Positions 1 to 8,972 of a DNA stretch of 64,000 nt are shown piece by piece. The notes under the pieces are model-generated. The model was not told where the DNA came from and searched no databases. It saw only the letters and a list, made by a program, of their open reading frames with translations. The position numbers were made by a program, and so were the translations under genes. Positions within the stretch are counted from its first letter, which is position 1. Every line of letters starts with the position of its first letter. Source of the stretch: Anaerolineaceae bacterium (GTDB lineage Bacteria > Chloroflexota > Anaerolineae > Anaerolineales > Anaerolineaceae). Where the stretch lies: assembly GCA_002702705.1 (NCBI GenBank), contig PABH01000042.1:62001-126000 (forward strand). Reading direction: 5' to 3'.

Positions 1-969
1 ACCCACAAGCTCCGTGAGATTCTCGATGTGTCAGACCGTATTATGGTTGTTCGCCGCGGTAAGATTGTCGGAGAAACGACCCCACAAGAAGCCGATCAAA
101 ATAAACTGGCAGCGATGATGGTAGGACGCGAAGTTCAATTAGATCTAGAAAAGAGTCCTGCTCAATTGGGGGAAACCGTTTTAAGTGTCACGGATCTAAC
201 AGTTACTGATGATCAAAAACAAATCACGGTTGATAATGTTTCACTTACCGTACAAAGTGGTGAAATTCTTGGAATCGCGGGTGTACAGGGCAATGGACAA
301 ACGGAACTGGTAGAAGCCATTACTGGTTTACGTAACCCCATTGATGGGAAAATCGAGATTCTTGGCAATAATATTACCCACGCCACACCCCGTCAGGTTA
401 CGGAATTAGGTGTTGCGCACGTTCCGGAAGACCGGCAAAGAGACGGATTGGTTTTGTCATTCCCAATTTATGAAAACCTGGTCTTAAACACTTATTACCA
501 GGAACCATATGCAAAAGGCGTCAACTTGTATTATGACCGTATCTATAAAAATGCGGATCAGTTAATTGAAGATTTTGATGTCCGTACACCCGGTGCGAGT
601 ACCCCAGTAGGATCTCTTTCCGGTGGTAATCAACAAAAAGTGATTATTGCTCGTGAATTATCTCGCCCAATAAAATTTTTAGTTGCTTCTCAGCCAACCC
701 GCGGTCTGGATGTGGGTTCTATTGAATATATCCATAACCGCATTGTTAAAAAACGCGATGATGGCTGTGCCGTTATGTTGGTTTCCCCTGAGCTTGATGA
801 AATTATGAAATTATCTGATCGAATTGCGGTCATGTATCGGGGAAAAATCATCGCCGTGCTTGACGCAAACAAAGTCACCAAAGAAGAAGTTGGTCTTTGG
901 ATGGCTGGTATCAACCCGAATGATAGCAAAAATAACAATCGGGAATCAGCCAATAACCAGAAAATTTAA
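1..969 (+). CDS. ABC importer ATP-binding protein, C-terminal part (nucleoside/sugar type)
   Basis: The gene enters from the left edge; the frame is open from base 1 (THKLREILDVSDRIMV...), so the GTG at 28 is internal. The first part is the end of nucleotide-binding domain 1; the second domain follows with a degenerate Walker A (GVQGNGQTE), the signature LSGGNQQK and a Walker B in which the usual DEP reads SQPTRGLD. Such a non-catalytic-looking second domain is known in the double-ATPase subunits of the CUT2/BMP-linked nucleoside and sugar importers. Two permease genes follow 12 bp and 2 bp apart, supporting one importer operon. The substrate-binding protein should lie upstream of the window. 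Substrate (nucleosides most likely) is inferred from family only. Confidence 0.9.
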   Translation, partial: THKLREILDVSDRIMVVRRGKIVGETTPQEADQNKLAAMMVGREVQLDLEKSPAQLGETVLSVTDLTVTDDQKQITVDNVSLTVQSGEILGIAGVQGNGQTELVEAITGLRNPIDGKIEILGNNITHATPRQVTELGVAHVPEDRQRDGLVLSFPIYENLVLNTYYQEPYAKGVNLYYDRIYKNADQLIEDFDVRTPGASTPVGSLSGGNQQKVIIARELSRPIKFLVASQPTRGLDVGSIEYIHNRIVKKRDDGCAVMLVSPELDEIMKLSDRIAVMYRGKIIAVLDANKVTKEEVGLWMAGINPNDSKNNNRESANNQKI

Positions 970-981
970 CGAGGTGTTGTC

Positions 982-2262
982 TTGACACAAGATAATGAAA
1001 ACAAGCATAACTTCAATAAATTGAATCATGTCGCAGAAGAAGTGCTGGCTGACTCAACCAAAAAGAAGTCCATTTGGCAAACCATGCTCATTCCGGCGCT
1101 TGCCATCCTCACCGGCCTAATTTTAGGTGCGGTCATTATTATCTCCACTAGTGAGGAAGTTTATACTGGTTTCCAACAATCTTTTGGCGCAGGGTTATCT
1201 GCTTCATGGAGCGCTGTTGCCAATAGTTACAGCTCCCTTTTTAAGGGTGCATTTGGTGACCCGGCTTACATCATCGAATCCTTACGTAGTGGTGATGCAT
1301 TGGAAATTCGCCGGGCTTTAAATCCTTTCCTGGAAAGCCTCGTCGTAGCAACACCTTATATATTTGCAGGTCTAGCCGTTGCCCTTGGTTTCCGCGCTGG
1401 CTTATTCAATATTGGTGTTGAAGGGCAGTTATTCATGGGTGCCATCGCCGCCACTTACGTTGGCTATTCAATCAAAGGTTTACCCGGTTTCATTCACATG
1501 CCGCTGGCCTTATTAGCTGGAGCTGCGGGAGGTGCCATTTGGGGGTTTGTTCCCGGTTGGTTAAAAGCAAAAACTGGCGGGCATGAGGTAATCAATACCA
1601 TCATGATGAATTGGATTGCTTTCCGATTAACGGAATGGTTATTAACCGGACCAATGACTCGTCCAAACGCAGGACGAATTCCTGTCAGCCCAATCATTGA
1701 AAAATCTGCTGAAATTCCACAGTTTTTCAAAGCACCAATTCGTTTTCATTTAGGCTTTTTTATCGCTTTAGCAGTGGCATATCTCATCTATTGGTTGTTA
1801 TTTAAAACAACATGGGGTTTTAATCTCCGAACAGTCGGGGCAAACCCGCGCGCTGCAAAATATGCCGGGATGAATATTGCTCGAAATACGATTATGGCAA
1901 TGACCATTTCTGGCGCATTGGCAGGTTTAGCTGGGGCTAATCAGGTTCTGGCAATTAACCGTTCCATGGCCATTGGTCTTTCCTCTGGATATGGATTTGA
2001 TTCAATTGCCCTGGCTCTCCTCGGTAATAGTCATCCATTTGGTGTTATCCTCGGGGCCCTCTTCTTTGGTGTATTACGAAATGGTGCAACCAAAATGATG
2101 GTTACTACCGCAATCCCGATCGATATTATTTCCATTCTGCAGGCATTAATTCTCATGTTCGTAGCAGCACCAGCTATTATTCGGGCAATTTACCGCATTC
2201 GCAAACCAAAAGCTGGTGATGAAGCGGTTGTATTTGCCGGCAGCTGGGGAGGTAACAAGTAA
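982..2262 (+). CDS. ABC importer permease (nucleoside/sugar type), first subunit
   Basis: A 426-residue polytopic membrane protein of the BPD_transp_2 family. A cytoplasmic N-terminal stretch of about 35 residues precedes the first membrane segment. The conserved central block around GLFNIGVEGQLFMGAI and the EAA-like segment NLRTVGANPRAAKYAGMN are recognisable. The start is TTG at 982, chosen because a good ribosome binding site (GAGGTG, 971-976) sits just upstream and no ATG fits. It should form the membrane channel together with the next gene, powered by the preceding ATPase. A long periplasmic/external loop of about 60 residues follows the first membrane segment. Confidence 0.9.
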   Translation: MTQDNENKHNFNKLNHVAEEVLADSTKKKSIWQTMLIPALAILTGLILGAVIIISTSEEVYTGFQQSFGAGLSASWSAVANSYSSLFKGAFGDPAYIIESLRSGDALEIRRALNPFLESLVVATPYIFAGLAVALGFRAGLFNIGVEGQLFMGAIAATYVGYSIKGLPGFIHMPLALLAGAAGGAIWGFVPGWLKAKTGGHEVINTIMMNWIAFRLTEWLLTGPMTRPNAGRIPVSPIIEKSAEIPQFFKAPIRFHLGFFIALAVAYLIYWLLFKTTWGFNLRTVGANPRAAKYAGMNIARNTIMAMTISGALAGLAGANQVLAINRSMAIGLSSGYGFDSIALALLGNSHPFGVILGALFFGVLRNGATKMMVTTAIPIDIISILQALILMFVAAPAIIRAIYRIRKPKAGDEAVVFAGSWGGNK

Positions 2263-2264
2263 TT

Positions 2265-3536
2265 ATGGCATCTACGATTATTCAACGTAAAAAAATTGAA
2301 ACCGTTTCCCCTACCCGCAAATTAGTGATGGGTATTGTATTTGTTGTCATTTCGGGGTTGATCTTACTCTTTTTTGCCCTTAATTCAGAAGCCGAATGGA
2401 TCACAACCTTTGTTATGAATCCAGGAGGTTTGGAGCGGGGTCTAGCAGGTGATTGGGTTCTACCTACTTCACTGACCTTGTATGTGTTAGTTGGACTAAC
2501 CCTCGGCATGGGTATTTACCAATTACTGCGGGGCTTTGGCAAACAAACCAACGCTATACTTGGCGTTGTAGTAGCATTGTTTGTTTTTGCCTTTTTAACC
2601 TGGGCCGCTGGTGGAAAATCACTGAACCTTGGTGGAATGCTCAGTTCTGCAGTTTTACTTTCCGTACCCATCACTTTGGGTGCTTTTTCAGGGGTCTTAT
2701 GTGAACGTGCTGGTGTGGTCAACATCGCCATTGAAGGAATGATGTTAATGGCCTCAATGGTCGGGGCGTTAGTAGGTTCCATAACACAAAGCTTGATCAT
2801 TGGCCTCTTAGCCTCTATTGCCGCAAGTGTTTTATTGGCTCTGGTACACGCTGTTTTATCAATCAAATATAAGATTAATCAAATCATTTCCGGTACGGTT
2901 ATTAATATTTTTTCTGCCGGTATGACGTCTTATATCTCTGCAAAGTTTTTACAACGTTATGAATACTTGAATGGCCCACCCATTTTTCCAAGATTTCCTA
3001 TTCCATTGTTAGCCGATATTCCGATCATTGGTCCCATTCTTTTTAATCAAAATATTTTTGTTTATGCCATGTTCATTCTGCTAATTGTGCTTCAAGTAGC
3101 CCTTTTCCGTACTCGGTGGGGTTTACGATTACGCTCAGTGGGTGAACACCCCAAAGCAGCAGACACCCTTGGTATTAATGTATTTCGCACCCGTTATATG
3201 GCCGTTTTATTAGGCGGTGTGGTAGCAGGTATTGGTGGAGCATTTTTCACCCTGGGCTCTGTAGGACGTTTTGATGAAATGATGACAGCCGGTAAGGGTT
3301 ATATCGGTCTGGCAGCGATGGTTTTTGGTAATTGGACTCCGATTGGTTCATTTGGCGCAGGTATGCTGTTTGGTTTTGCAGATTCAATCGCCACCAAATT
3401 ATCCATTCTCGGAACAACCATTCCGCCCCAATTTATGAGTATGGCCCCATATATTACCACTATGATTGTTCTGGCAGGCATTGTCGGCAAAGGACAAATG
3501 CCAGCCGCCGATGGTGAACCATACGAGAAAGAATAA
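2265..3536 (+). CDS. ABC importer permease (nucleoside/sugar type), second subunit
   Basis: A 423-residue BPD_transp_2 membrane protein starting 2 bp after the stop of the first permease, so translation is probably coupled. It carries the paralogous motifs GVVNIAIEGMMLMASM and LRLRSVGEHPKAADTLGINV, matching those of its partner. Two hydrophobic segments lie before the conserved core (residues about 18-40 and 70-88). The operon ends here: a strong hairpin with a T-tract follows at 3565-3599. Heterodimeric permease pairs of this kind serve nucleoside (YufP/YufQ-like) uptake in other bacteria; the actual ligand cannot be read from the sequence. Confidence 0.9.
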   Translation: MASTIIQRKKIETVSPTRKLVMGIVFVVISGLILLFFALNSEAEWITTFVMNPGGLERGLAGDWVLPTSLTLYVLVGLTLGMGIYQLLRGFGKQTNAILGVVVALFVFAFLTWAAGGKSLNLGGMLSSAVLLSVPITLGAFSGVLCERAGVVNIAIEGMMLMASMVGALVGSITQSLIIGLLASIAASVLLALVHAVLSIKYKINQIISGTVINIFSAGMTSYISAKFLQRYEYLNGPPIFPRFPIPLLADIPIIGPILFNQNIFVYAMFILLIVLQVALFRTRWGLRLRSVGEHPKAADTLGINVFRTRYMAVLLGGVVAGIGGAFFTLGSVGRFDEMMTAGKGYIGLAAMVFGNWTPIGSFGAGMLFGFADSIATKLSILGTTIPPQFMSMAPYITTMIVLAGIVGKGQMPAADGEPYEKE

Positions 3537-3564
3537 TCTAAGTTATCTTGTCCCCTGGTCTAAG

Positions 3565-3599
3565 ATAATCCCGTCCGAACGGACGGGATTATTTTTTTA
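3565..3599 (+). terminator. Rho-independent terminator of the ABC importer operon
   Basis: Perfect 12-bp stem (ATAATCCCGTCC / GGACGGGATTAT) with a GAAC loop followed by a run of seven T. It lies 29 bp after the last permease stop codon and separates the importer from the following exporter operon. Confidence 0.9.
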
Positions 3600-3680
3600 T
3601 AAGGTTTGTTATAATTCATCCCGGTAGTCATTAACCCAGCTAGAAATCATATAGTTTCACCATTAGAATTGAGGTTGTTT

Positions 3681-4595
3681 GTGAGCACGATATCTGTTAA
3701 GTCAATTACAAAAAATTTTGGCACACAATGTGCTGTCGATCATGTTTCTTTTGATGTTTACCCAGGGGAAATTTTTGGTTTATTAGGTCCCAATGGCGCA
3801 GGAAAAACCACATCAATCCGGATCGTACTAGATATTTTTGAACCCGACTCCGGCGAAGTAACTGTTTTCGATGGACCAATGACCGAAGCGAAAAAAAATA
3901 GAATTGGATACTTACCAGAAGAACGAGGTTTGTACCAAGATATTCCATTGGAATATTGCCTGCAATATTTGGCATCTTTAAAAGGGATGGACAAAGAAGT
4001 CAGTCATAAACGCATTGATGCTTATCTCGAACGATTTGATCTTAATCAAGCTCGTAAGAAAAAGGTTAAAGAGCTTAGCAAAGGAATGCAGCAAAAAGCT
4101 CAGTTGATCAGCACTTTAGTTCACGAACCGGAATTAATTATTATTGATGAGCCATTTACCGCATTAGACCCGGTTAATACCCAGATGGTAAAAGACATCC
4201 TAAAAGAACAGCGCAGCAAAGGCAAAACAATTGTTATGTGCACCCATCAGATGCACCAGGTCGAACAGCTCTGTGACCGTTTGGTCTTAATTAACCAGGG
4301 TAAATCAGTACTGTACGGCAGCTTGAATGAAATTCGAAAAAACTTCACTGGGAATGTTGTGGAAGTCCGCACCCACGAAACCCTGCCAGAAAACATTCCA
4401 GGGGTGACAGCGATTCGTCACACCAATCAAAATGGTGACTACATGTTAACGGTTGAGGAAGGCATCACACCACAAAAGTTATTAAAGACATTAATCAATC
4501 TGGATATCCAATTAGAACAGTTCGAAATCGCCTCCCCAACCCTGGACGAAATTTTCATCAAGATTGTGACCAAACGGGATGAAGGAAATGAATAA
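3681..4595 (+). CDS. ABC-2 type exporter ATP-binding protein (NatA-like)
   Basis: A 304-residue ABC ATPase. Walker A GPNGAGKTTS lies near residue 36, the signature LSKGMQQKAQL near 136 and Walker B LIIIDEPFTALDP near 158; a switch histidine follows in MCTHQMHQ. The C-terminal 90 residues form the extension usual in NatA/CcmA-like ATPases. I choose GTG 3681 because GAGG at 3671-3674 is a well-spaced ribosome binding site; an in-frame TTG at 3669 would add four residues. The following two permease genes complete an exporter. In Bacillus, NatAB exports sodium; the substrate here is unknown. Confidence 0.88.
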   Translation: MSTISVKSITKNFGTQCAVDHVSFDVYPGEIFGLLGPNGAGKTTSIRIVLDIFEPDSGEVTVFDGPMTEAKKNRIGYLPEERGLYQDIPLEYCLQYLASLKGMDKEVSHKRIDAYLERFDLNQARKKKVKELSKGMQQKAQLISTLVHEPELIIIDEPFTALDPVNTQMVKDILKEQRSKGKTIVMCTHQMHQVEQLCDRLVLINQGKSVLYGSLNEIRKNFTGNVVEVRTHETLPENIPGVTAIRHTNQNGDYMLTVEEGITPQKLLKTLINLDIQLEQFEIASPTLDEIFIKIVTKRDEGNE

Positions 4596-5790
4596 AACCT
4601 GGCTAATTATCAAACACGAGTATTTACGACATGTAAAACGGAAACGATTTATCTTTGCCGTATTAAGTATGCCGTTTTTTGTATTATTAATTGTCGGAAT
4701 TGGGATGTTAACAGCCATTTTTTCCACCAATAATAGCCCGATTGGATTTGTCGATCATTCCGGCTTATTTAAAAATCCTGTTATGCCCGAATTTGAAGCA
4801 TCTCTACCGTTTACAAAACCAATGCAAATCCTTCCCTATGCAAATGAAGAAGAGTTAAATGCAGCACTAGAGGCAGAGCAAATCCAGGCATATTTTGTAA
4901 TCAATGAGAATTATTTCGAGAATGGATCGATTGTATTGGTTGCAAATGAAGAACCCGATAGTACAGTTTTAAGGGATTTTCGTGAATTCTTAAACTTAAA
5001 TTTGTTAAAAGATTTCCCTAAAGATATAAGCAACCGCTTATTAGAAGGTGGAACGGTTGAAGTTCGTTCTACGGACGATGGACGGGAAATGAGCTCTGAC
5101 AATATATTTGCTTTTATCCTGCCATTTTTAGCCGGGTTTTTATTTATGATTGCTGTCCAAACCAGCGGTGGTTATCTTTTGCAGGCAGTGGTTGAAGAAA
5201 AAGAAAATCGCACGATGGAAATCATCCTCACATCCAGTTCCCCCAATCAAATCATGACCGGGAAAGTAATTGGCAACCTCAGTGTTGGTTTAACCCAATT
5301 GGTGATTTGGATCATTGTTGGTATTATCGGCGTGGTCGTTTTACAATCCAACTTCCCGGAAGTCCAGCTTGCACAAATTGACACACGGTTCCTGGGATTA
5401 ATGGTCCTAACTTTCTTACCTGCATTTGTAATGATTGCCGCCATGATGGCAACCTTAGGAGCCACTGCAACTGAAAGCAGGGAGGCACAGCAAATTGCCG
5501 GTTTATTTACCTTGCCAATTGTCGTTCCATTCTGGTTTTTTGGTGTATTGATTGAATCTCCTAACAGCCCCTTGGCGATCGGATTAAGTATTTTCCCCTT
5601 TACGGCACCCGTCAGTCTTCCACTGAGAGCCGCATTTACCACCATCCCTGCCTGGCAAATTGTTTTAACGGTATCGCTCTTGTTCGTTTTGGCAGCCGCA
5701 GCCTTATGGTTGGCAGGCCGGGCATTTCGATTGGGTATGCTGCGATATGGAAAAAAACTTTCTCTTAAAGAATTATTCAAAAAGGCCTAA
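4579..5790 (+). CDS. ABC-2 type exporter permease (NatB-like), first subunit
   Basis: A 403-residue ABC-2 membrane protein. A single membrane segment lies near residues 24-48, then a large external domain of about 140 residues, then a cluster of five or six membrane segments from about 175 onward. The motif EEKENRTMEIILTSSSPNQIMTGK at the first loop of the C-terminal bundle is the usual ABC-2 coupling element (given here as position about 212-236). The reading frame overlaps the ATPase gene by 17 bp. The ATG at 4588 (MNKTWLIIKHEY) is the better start by comparison with the next paralogue, MNKTFLVFKNEL; 4579 adds three residues. Confidence 0.88.
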   Translation: MKEMNKTWLIIKHEYLRHVKRKRFIFAVLSMPFFVLLIVGIGMLTAIFSTNNSPIGFVDHSGLFKNPVMPEFEASLPFTKPMQILPYANEEELNAALEAEQIQAYFVINENYFENGSIVLVANEEPDSTVLRDFREFLNLNLLKDFPKDISNRLLEGGTVEVRSTDDGREMSSDNIFAFILPFLAGFLFMIAVQTSGGYLLQAVVEEKENRTMEIILTSSSPNQIMTGKVIGNLSVGLTQLVIWIIVGIIGVVVLQSNFPEVQLAQIDTRFLGLMVLTFLPAFVMIAAMMATLGATATESREAQQIAGLFTLPIVVPFWFFGVLIESPNSPLAIGLSIFPFTAPVSLPLRAAFTTIPAWQIVLTVSLLFVLAAAALWLAGRAFRLGMLRYGKKLSLKELFKKA

Positions 5791-5805
5791 CCGAAAGAGC
5801 AGATT

Positions 5806-7041
5806 ATGAATAAAACCTTTCTTGTTTTCAAAAACGAATTATTAACTACGATTAAACGTCGTTCTTTCATACTTACATTGATTCTTATTCCATTAGGTGG
5901 ATTTATCTTGACCTGGATTATTGGCGGTTTTGGCCGGAATACTCAAAGCCAACAGATTTCCGAGTTATTGGTTCCATCCTCCCCACCAGAGCAAGAAGTG
6001 TATGGGTTAATTGATAAAAACAACTTAATTGATTCCATCCCGCAAGATTATGAAGATGTCGTTCTACCCTATGATAGTGAGGCAGAAGCACTTTCCGCTC
6101 TAAAAGAGGATAAGATCACTGCCTATTACATCATTGAAGAAAACTATATTGAGGATGGAAAAATTACCCTGGTTCGTCCAGATTTTAACCCCCTGGGGGG
6201 CAATAATGCCAGTTACATGATTGAGGATATTCTTACCAGGGCTTTATTATCGGATGACCCTGATCTTGCCAATAGGATCCAATTTCCAATGGATCTGGAA
6301 TACAGAATTTTGGCTCCCGAAACCAGCCGAGACCCAAACAGCAGCTTAACTTTTTTCCTGCCCTATGTTGTGACCATGCTTTTTTATATGGTAATTTTGG
6401 GTAGTTCTAGCCTGATGTTAAACAGTATCACCAATGAAAAAAGCAACCGAATCATTGAAATTTTAATGACATCCATTCAACCCAGGCAAATGTTAATGGG
6501 TAAGATCATCGCCCTGGGATTGGTTGGCCTCCTCCAAACCATTGTCTGGACTTCCTCTGGTTATTTTCTGCTCCTTCTTAGCGGCAGAAGCATTAATTTA
6601 GGTGAAGGATTTATGTTGCCACCCAGCATTCTAATTTGGGGTATTCTCTTCTTTTTAGCTGGTTACGCTTTATACGGCAGCTTGATGGCTGGCTTAGGTG
6701 CGTTGGTACCCAATCTTCGCGAAGCATCCCAGGCTACAATCTTCGTCGTCATACCGATGGTCATTCCATTGGTGTTATTGAGCCCCATCATCGAAAACCC
6801 AAATGGTGCACTGGCAATCATCTTTTCCCTGGTTCCTTTTACAGCGCCAATTACGATGATGACACGATTATCCGCCGGAAGTGTCCCCATTTGGCAATCC
6901 TTATTATCATTGGTCTTAATTTTTACGACAACCTACTTTGTCATTCGTTCCGTTGCCGGATTCTTTAAAGCTACAAACCTGCTCTCTGGATCAGCGTTTA
7001 ATTTAAAACGATTCGTCCGGGCGTTTATAGGTAAAAATTAA
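5806..7041 (+). CDS. ABC-2 type exporter permease (NatB-like), second subunit
   Basis: A 411-residue paralogue of the preceding permease with the same plan: one N-terminal membrane segment (about 20-40), an external domain, and a C-terminal membrane bundle. The coupling motif TNEKSNRIIEILMTSIQPRQ corresponds to that of its partner. The gene starts 15 bp after the partner's stop, with AGAGCAG upstream as a weak ribosome binding site. The two permeases probably form a heterodimer energised by the ATPase at 3681-4595. The substrate is unknown. Confidence 0.88.
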   Translation: MNKTFLVFKNELLTTIKRRSFILTLILIPLGGFILTWIIGGFGRNTQSQQISELLVPSSPPEQEVYGLIDKNNLIDSIPQDYEDVVLPYDSEAEALSALKEDKITAYYIIEENYIEDGKITLVRPDFNPLGGNNASYMIEDILTRALLSDDPDLANRIQFPMDLEYRILAPETSRDPNSSLTFFLPYVVTMLFYMVILGSSSLMLNSITNEKSNRIIEILMTSIQPRQMLMGKIIALGLVGLLQTIVWTSSGYFLLLLSGRSINLGEGFMLPPSILIWGILFFLAGYALYGSLMAGLGALVPNLREASQATIFVVIPMVIPLVLLSPIIENPNGALAIIFSLVPFTAPITMMTRLSAGSVPIWQSLLSLVLIFTTTYFVIRSVAGFFKATNLLSGSAFNLKRFVRAFIGKN

Positions 7042-7046
7042 TCATC

Positions 7047-7073
7047 AGTAGGCGGCGCAAAACGCCGCCTACT
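7047..7073. repeat. GC-rich perfect hairpin without T-tract
   Basis: Perfect 11-bp inverted repeat AGTAGGCGGCG / CGCCGCCTACT with a 5-base loop, between the ABC-2 permease stop and the VanZ-like start codon at 7082. There is no T-run on either side, so it is not a canonical terminator. It may stabilise or insulate the upstream mRNA. Confidence 0.6.
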
Positions 7074-7081
7074 AAAACATA

Positions 7082-7480
7082 ATGAAACAAAAAACGAAAA
7101 TATTTTTATTTGCCTGGATACTGATTCTGATATTGCCGATGGTATGGGTTGTTCGAATCAACCCTCGCCTTGATTTATGGTTTAATACTTTTTTTGCCCC
7201 GGAATGGATGCATATCGTTGCTCATATTCTCTTATTCATCGTTGTGGGGTTTTTAGTTCCTTGGGTATTGTTTGATCAAAGCCCTATTAAAACCACTTTA
7301 AAAAATACCGTTTGGGTTGTTCTTGGCATTGGTTTGATTCAGGAAGTATTTCAACTGGTTGTAAAACAAAGGGGGTTTGGACGAAATGAGGTTTTTGATT
7401 TATTGATTGATTTAATTGCTAGCCTCACCGGCTTTTTTCTATATTGGATATTTTTTAGAAAAATCTCTGCTCGAAAATAA
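7082..7480 (+). CDS. VanZ-like family membrane protein
   Basis: A 132-residue protein with four predicted membrane segments (about residues 5-25, 42-62, 74-92 and 108-128). The arrangement and the segment KQRGFGRNEVFDLLIDLIASL resemble the VanZ-like fold, in which an arginine/asparagine-aspartate-rich loop precedes the last helix. VanZ gives low-level teicoplanin resistance in enterococci, but most chromosomal homologues have no assigned role. It starts 8 bp after a hairpin and 40 bp after the exporter operon. The ribosome binding site is not obvious. Function unknown. Confidence 0.65.
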   Translation: MKQKTKIFLFAWILILILPMVWVVRINPRLDLWFNTFFAPEWMHIVAHILLFIVVGFLVPWVLFDQSPIKTTLKNTVWVVLGIGLIQEVFQLVVKQRGFGRNEVFDLLIDLIASLTGFFLYWIFFRKISARK

Positions 7481-7522
7481 AAATCAACCTTGTACATTAT
7501 TTGTAAGCTGCAAAATACTTTC

Positions 7523-7551
7523 TTGCTGATGGTTTTCTGTCATGTTATAAT
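7523..7551 (+). promoter_or_regulatory. Promoter of rho
   Basis: TTGCTG (7523-7528), 17-bp spacer, TATAAT (7546-7551). The predicted transcript starts near 7558, giving a leader of about 130 nucleotides before rho. Such a long leader fits the autoregulation known for rho in other bacteria, although no homologous element is recognised. Confidence 0.7.
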
Positions 7552-7623
7552 CGATTAACGTTAATTCGTTCTATTACGTTTGTAACAAATCCCACAAAAT
7601 CAAATTAAATATCTTAATTCTAT

Positions 7624-7641
7624 ACCCCAATACATTGGGGT
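7624..7641 (+). promoter_or_regulatory. Hairpin in the rho leader
   Basis: Perfect 7-bp stem ACCCCAA / TTGGGGT with a TACA loop, 48 bp before the rho start codon and not followed by a T-run. It lies within the transcribed leader. Confidence 0.5.
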
Positions 7642-7688
7642 CTATTAAACTGCCTTTGCGCATTCTTAAAATAAGCAAGGAAAAAAAT

Positions 7689-8972
7689 ATGATAACTATG
7701 CAAGAGCTTGAAAAAAGTTCTCTCAGCGAACTTAGAAAAATCGCTGAAGATTTAAATGTACCGAATTCCAGAAGGCTTAAAAGGGAAAACTTAATAGTTC
7801 GGATCAGTGAACACCAAAGCGAAGAAGGGGAAAACGGTGAAAAAGTCCTTGGGGGTATCCTCGAAATTATGCCGGAAGGAATCGGCTTTTTACGGCAAAA
7901 CTATAAATTGGGAAAAGATGATGTTTATGTTTCCCAGGCACAGATTCGTCGCTACAACTTACGTAGTGGTGATCTTGTTATTGGCGAATCTCGGCCTCCA
8001 CGTGAAAATGAACGTCATTACGGCATCACAAAAGTCAATTATGTTAACGGTCTCGAACCAAGTGATGTGGATTCCCGACCAAATTTTGATTATTTAACTC
8101 CAATCTTTCCGGATCAGCGCTTTGACCTTGAAACCATTCCTTCTATATTGTCCACGCGGTTAATTAACCTGATTGCCCCGATTGGCCGTGGTCAACGCGC
8201 AATGATCGTTTCTCCCCCAAAAGCAGGGAAAACAACCATACTAAAAGAAATTACCAATGCCATCGCAACCAACCATCCGGAATCATATAACATGATGTTG
8301 CTTATCGGTGAACGCCCGGAAGAAGTGACCGATATGGATCGTTCCGTTTCAGCAGAAGTGATTTCATCAACTTTTGATGAACCGGTTGCCTCCCATGTCC
8401 GAACCGCAGAGATCGCTTTACATCGCGCCAAACGACTGGTCGAATTAGGCAAAGATGTTGTCATTGTCATGGATTCTCTCACACGATTGGCACGGGCATA
8501 CAACTTAGTTGTGTCTCCATCGGGAAGAACTCTTTCCGGTGGTATGGATCCTTCTGCTTTATATCCGCCAAAACGTTTTTATGGTGCCGCAAGAAATATT
8601 GAGGAAGGCGGATCTCTGACCATTATTGCCACCGCACTGGTAGATACAGGGTCTCGCCTGGACGATGTAGTTTATGAGGAATTTAAAGGCACGGGAAATA
8701 TGGAACTACACCTGTCGCGGCGTTTACAGGAACGAAGAATATTCCCCTCAATTGACATTGAACGATCTTCGACACGAAGAGAAGATTTATTATTAAGCCC
8801 GGAAATGTTACAACGCGCTTGGTTAATGCGCCGTATGTATATCCAAATGATTAGTTCACCACCTCAAGGTGCCAATATGGATGCTGCCGTTGCCTCCGAA
8901 GCTATTCTACAACGCTTGTCAAAATCGAAAAATAATGTAGAATTCTTGGAGAGTCTAACGGAGGATTCGTGA
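7689..8972 (+). CDS. rho: Transcription termination factor Rho
   Basis: A 427-residue homohexameric RNA-dependent ATPase/translocase that ends untranslated transcripts. The N-terminal Rho_N helix region covers about residues 1-45. The RNA-binding cold-shock-like domain covers 52-125 (ILEIMPEGIGFLR). The RecA-like motor follows, with Walker A SPPKAGKTT near 175-183, Walker B VVIVMDSLTRLARAYN, and the Q/R-loop regions (GTGNMELHLSRRL). The start is ATG 7689, with AAGGA at 7678-7682; an in-frame ATG three codons later is also possible. It lacks the long N-terminal insertion of many actinobacterial Rho proteins. It overlaps the following peptidase gene by 4 bp. Confidence 0.97.
   Translation: MITMQELEKSSLSELRKIAEDLNVPNSRRLKRENLIVRISEHQSEEGENGEKVLGGILEIMPEGIGFLRQNYKLGKDDVYVSQAQIRRYNLRSGDLVIGESRPPRENERHYGITKVNYVNGLEPSDVDSRPNFDYLTPIFPDQRFDLETIPSILSTRLINLIAPIGRGQRAMIVSPPKAGKTTILKEITNAIATNHPESYNMMLLIGERPEEVTDMDRSVSAEVISSTFDEPVASHVRTAEIALHRAKRLVELGKDVVIVMDSLTRLARAYNLVVSPSGRTLSGGMDPSALYPPKRFYGAARNIEEGGSLTIIATALVDTGSRLDDVVYEEFKGTGNMELHLSRRLQERRIFPSIDIERSSTRREDLLLSPEMLQRAWLMRRMYIQMISSPPQGANMDAAVASEAILQRLSKSKNNVEFLESLTEDS

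Noticed and set aside
5247-5780. Minus-strand open frame of 177 codons inside the ABC-2 permease gene
   Set aside because: Antisense shadow of a clear membrane protein gene; composition is low-complexity and no start signal is present.
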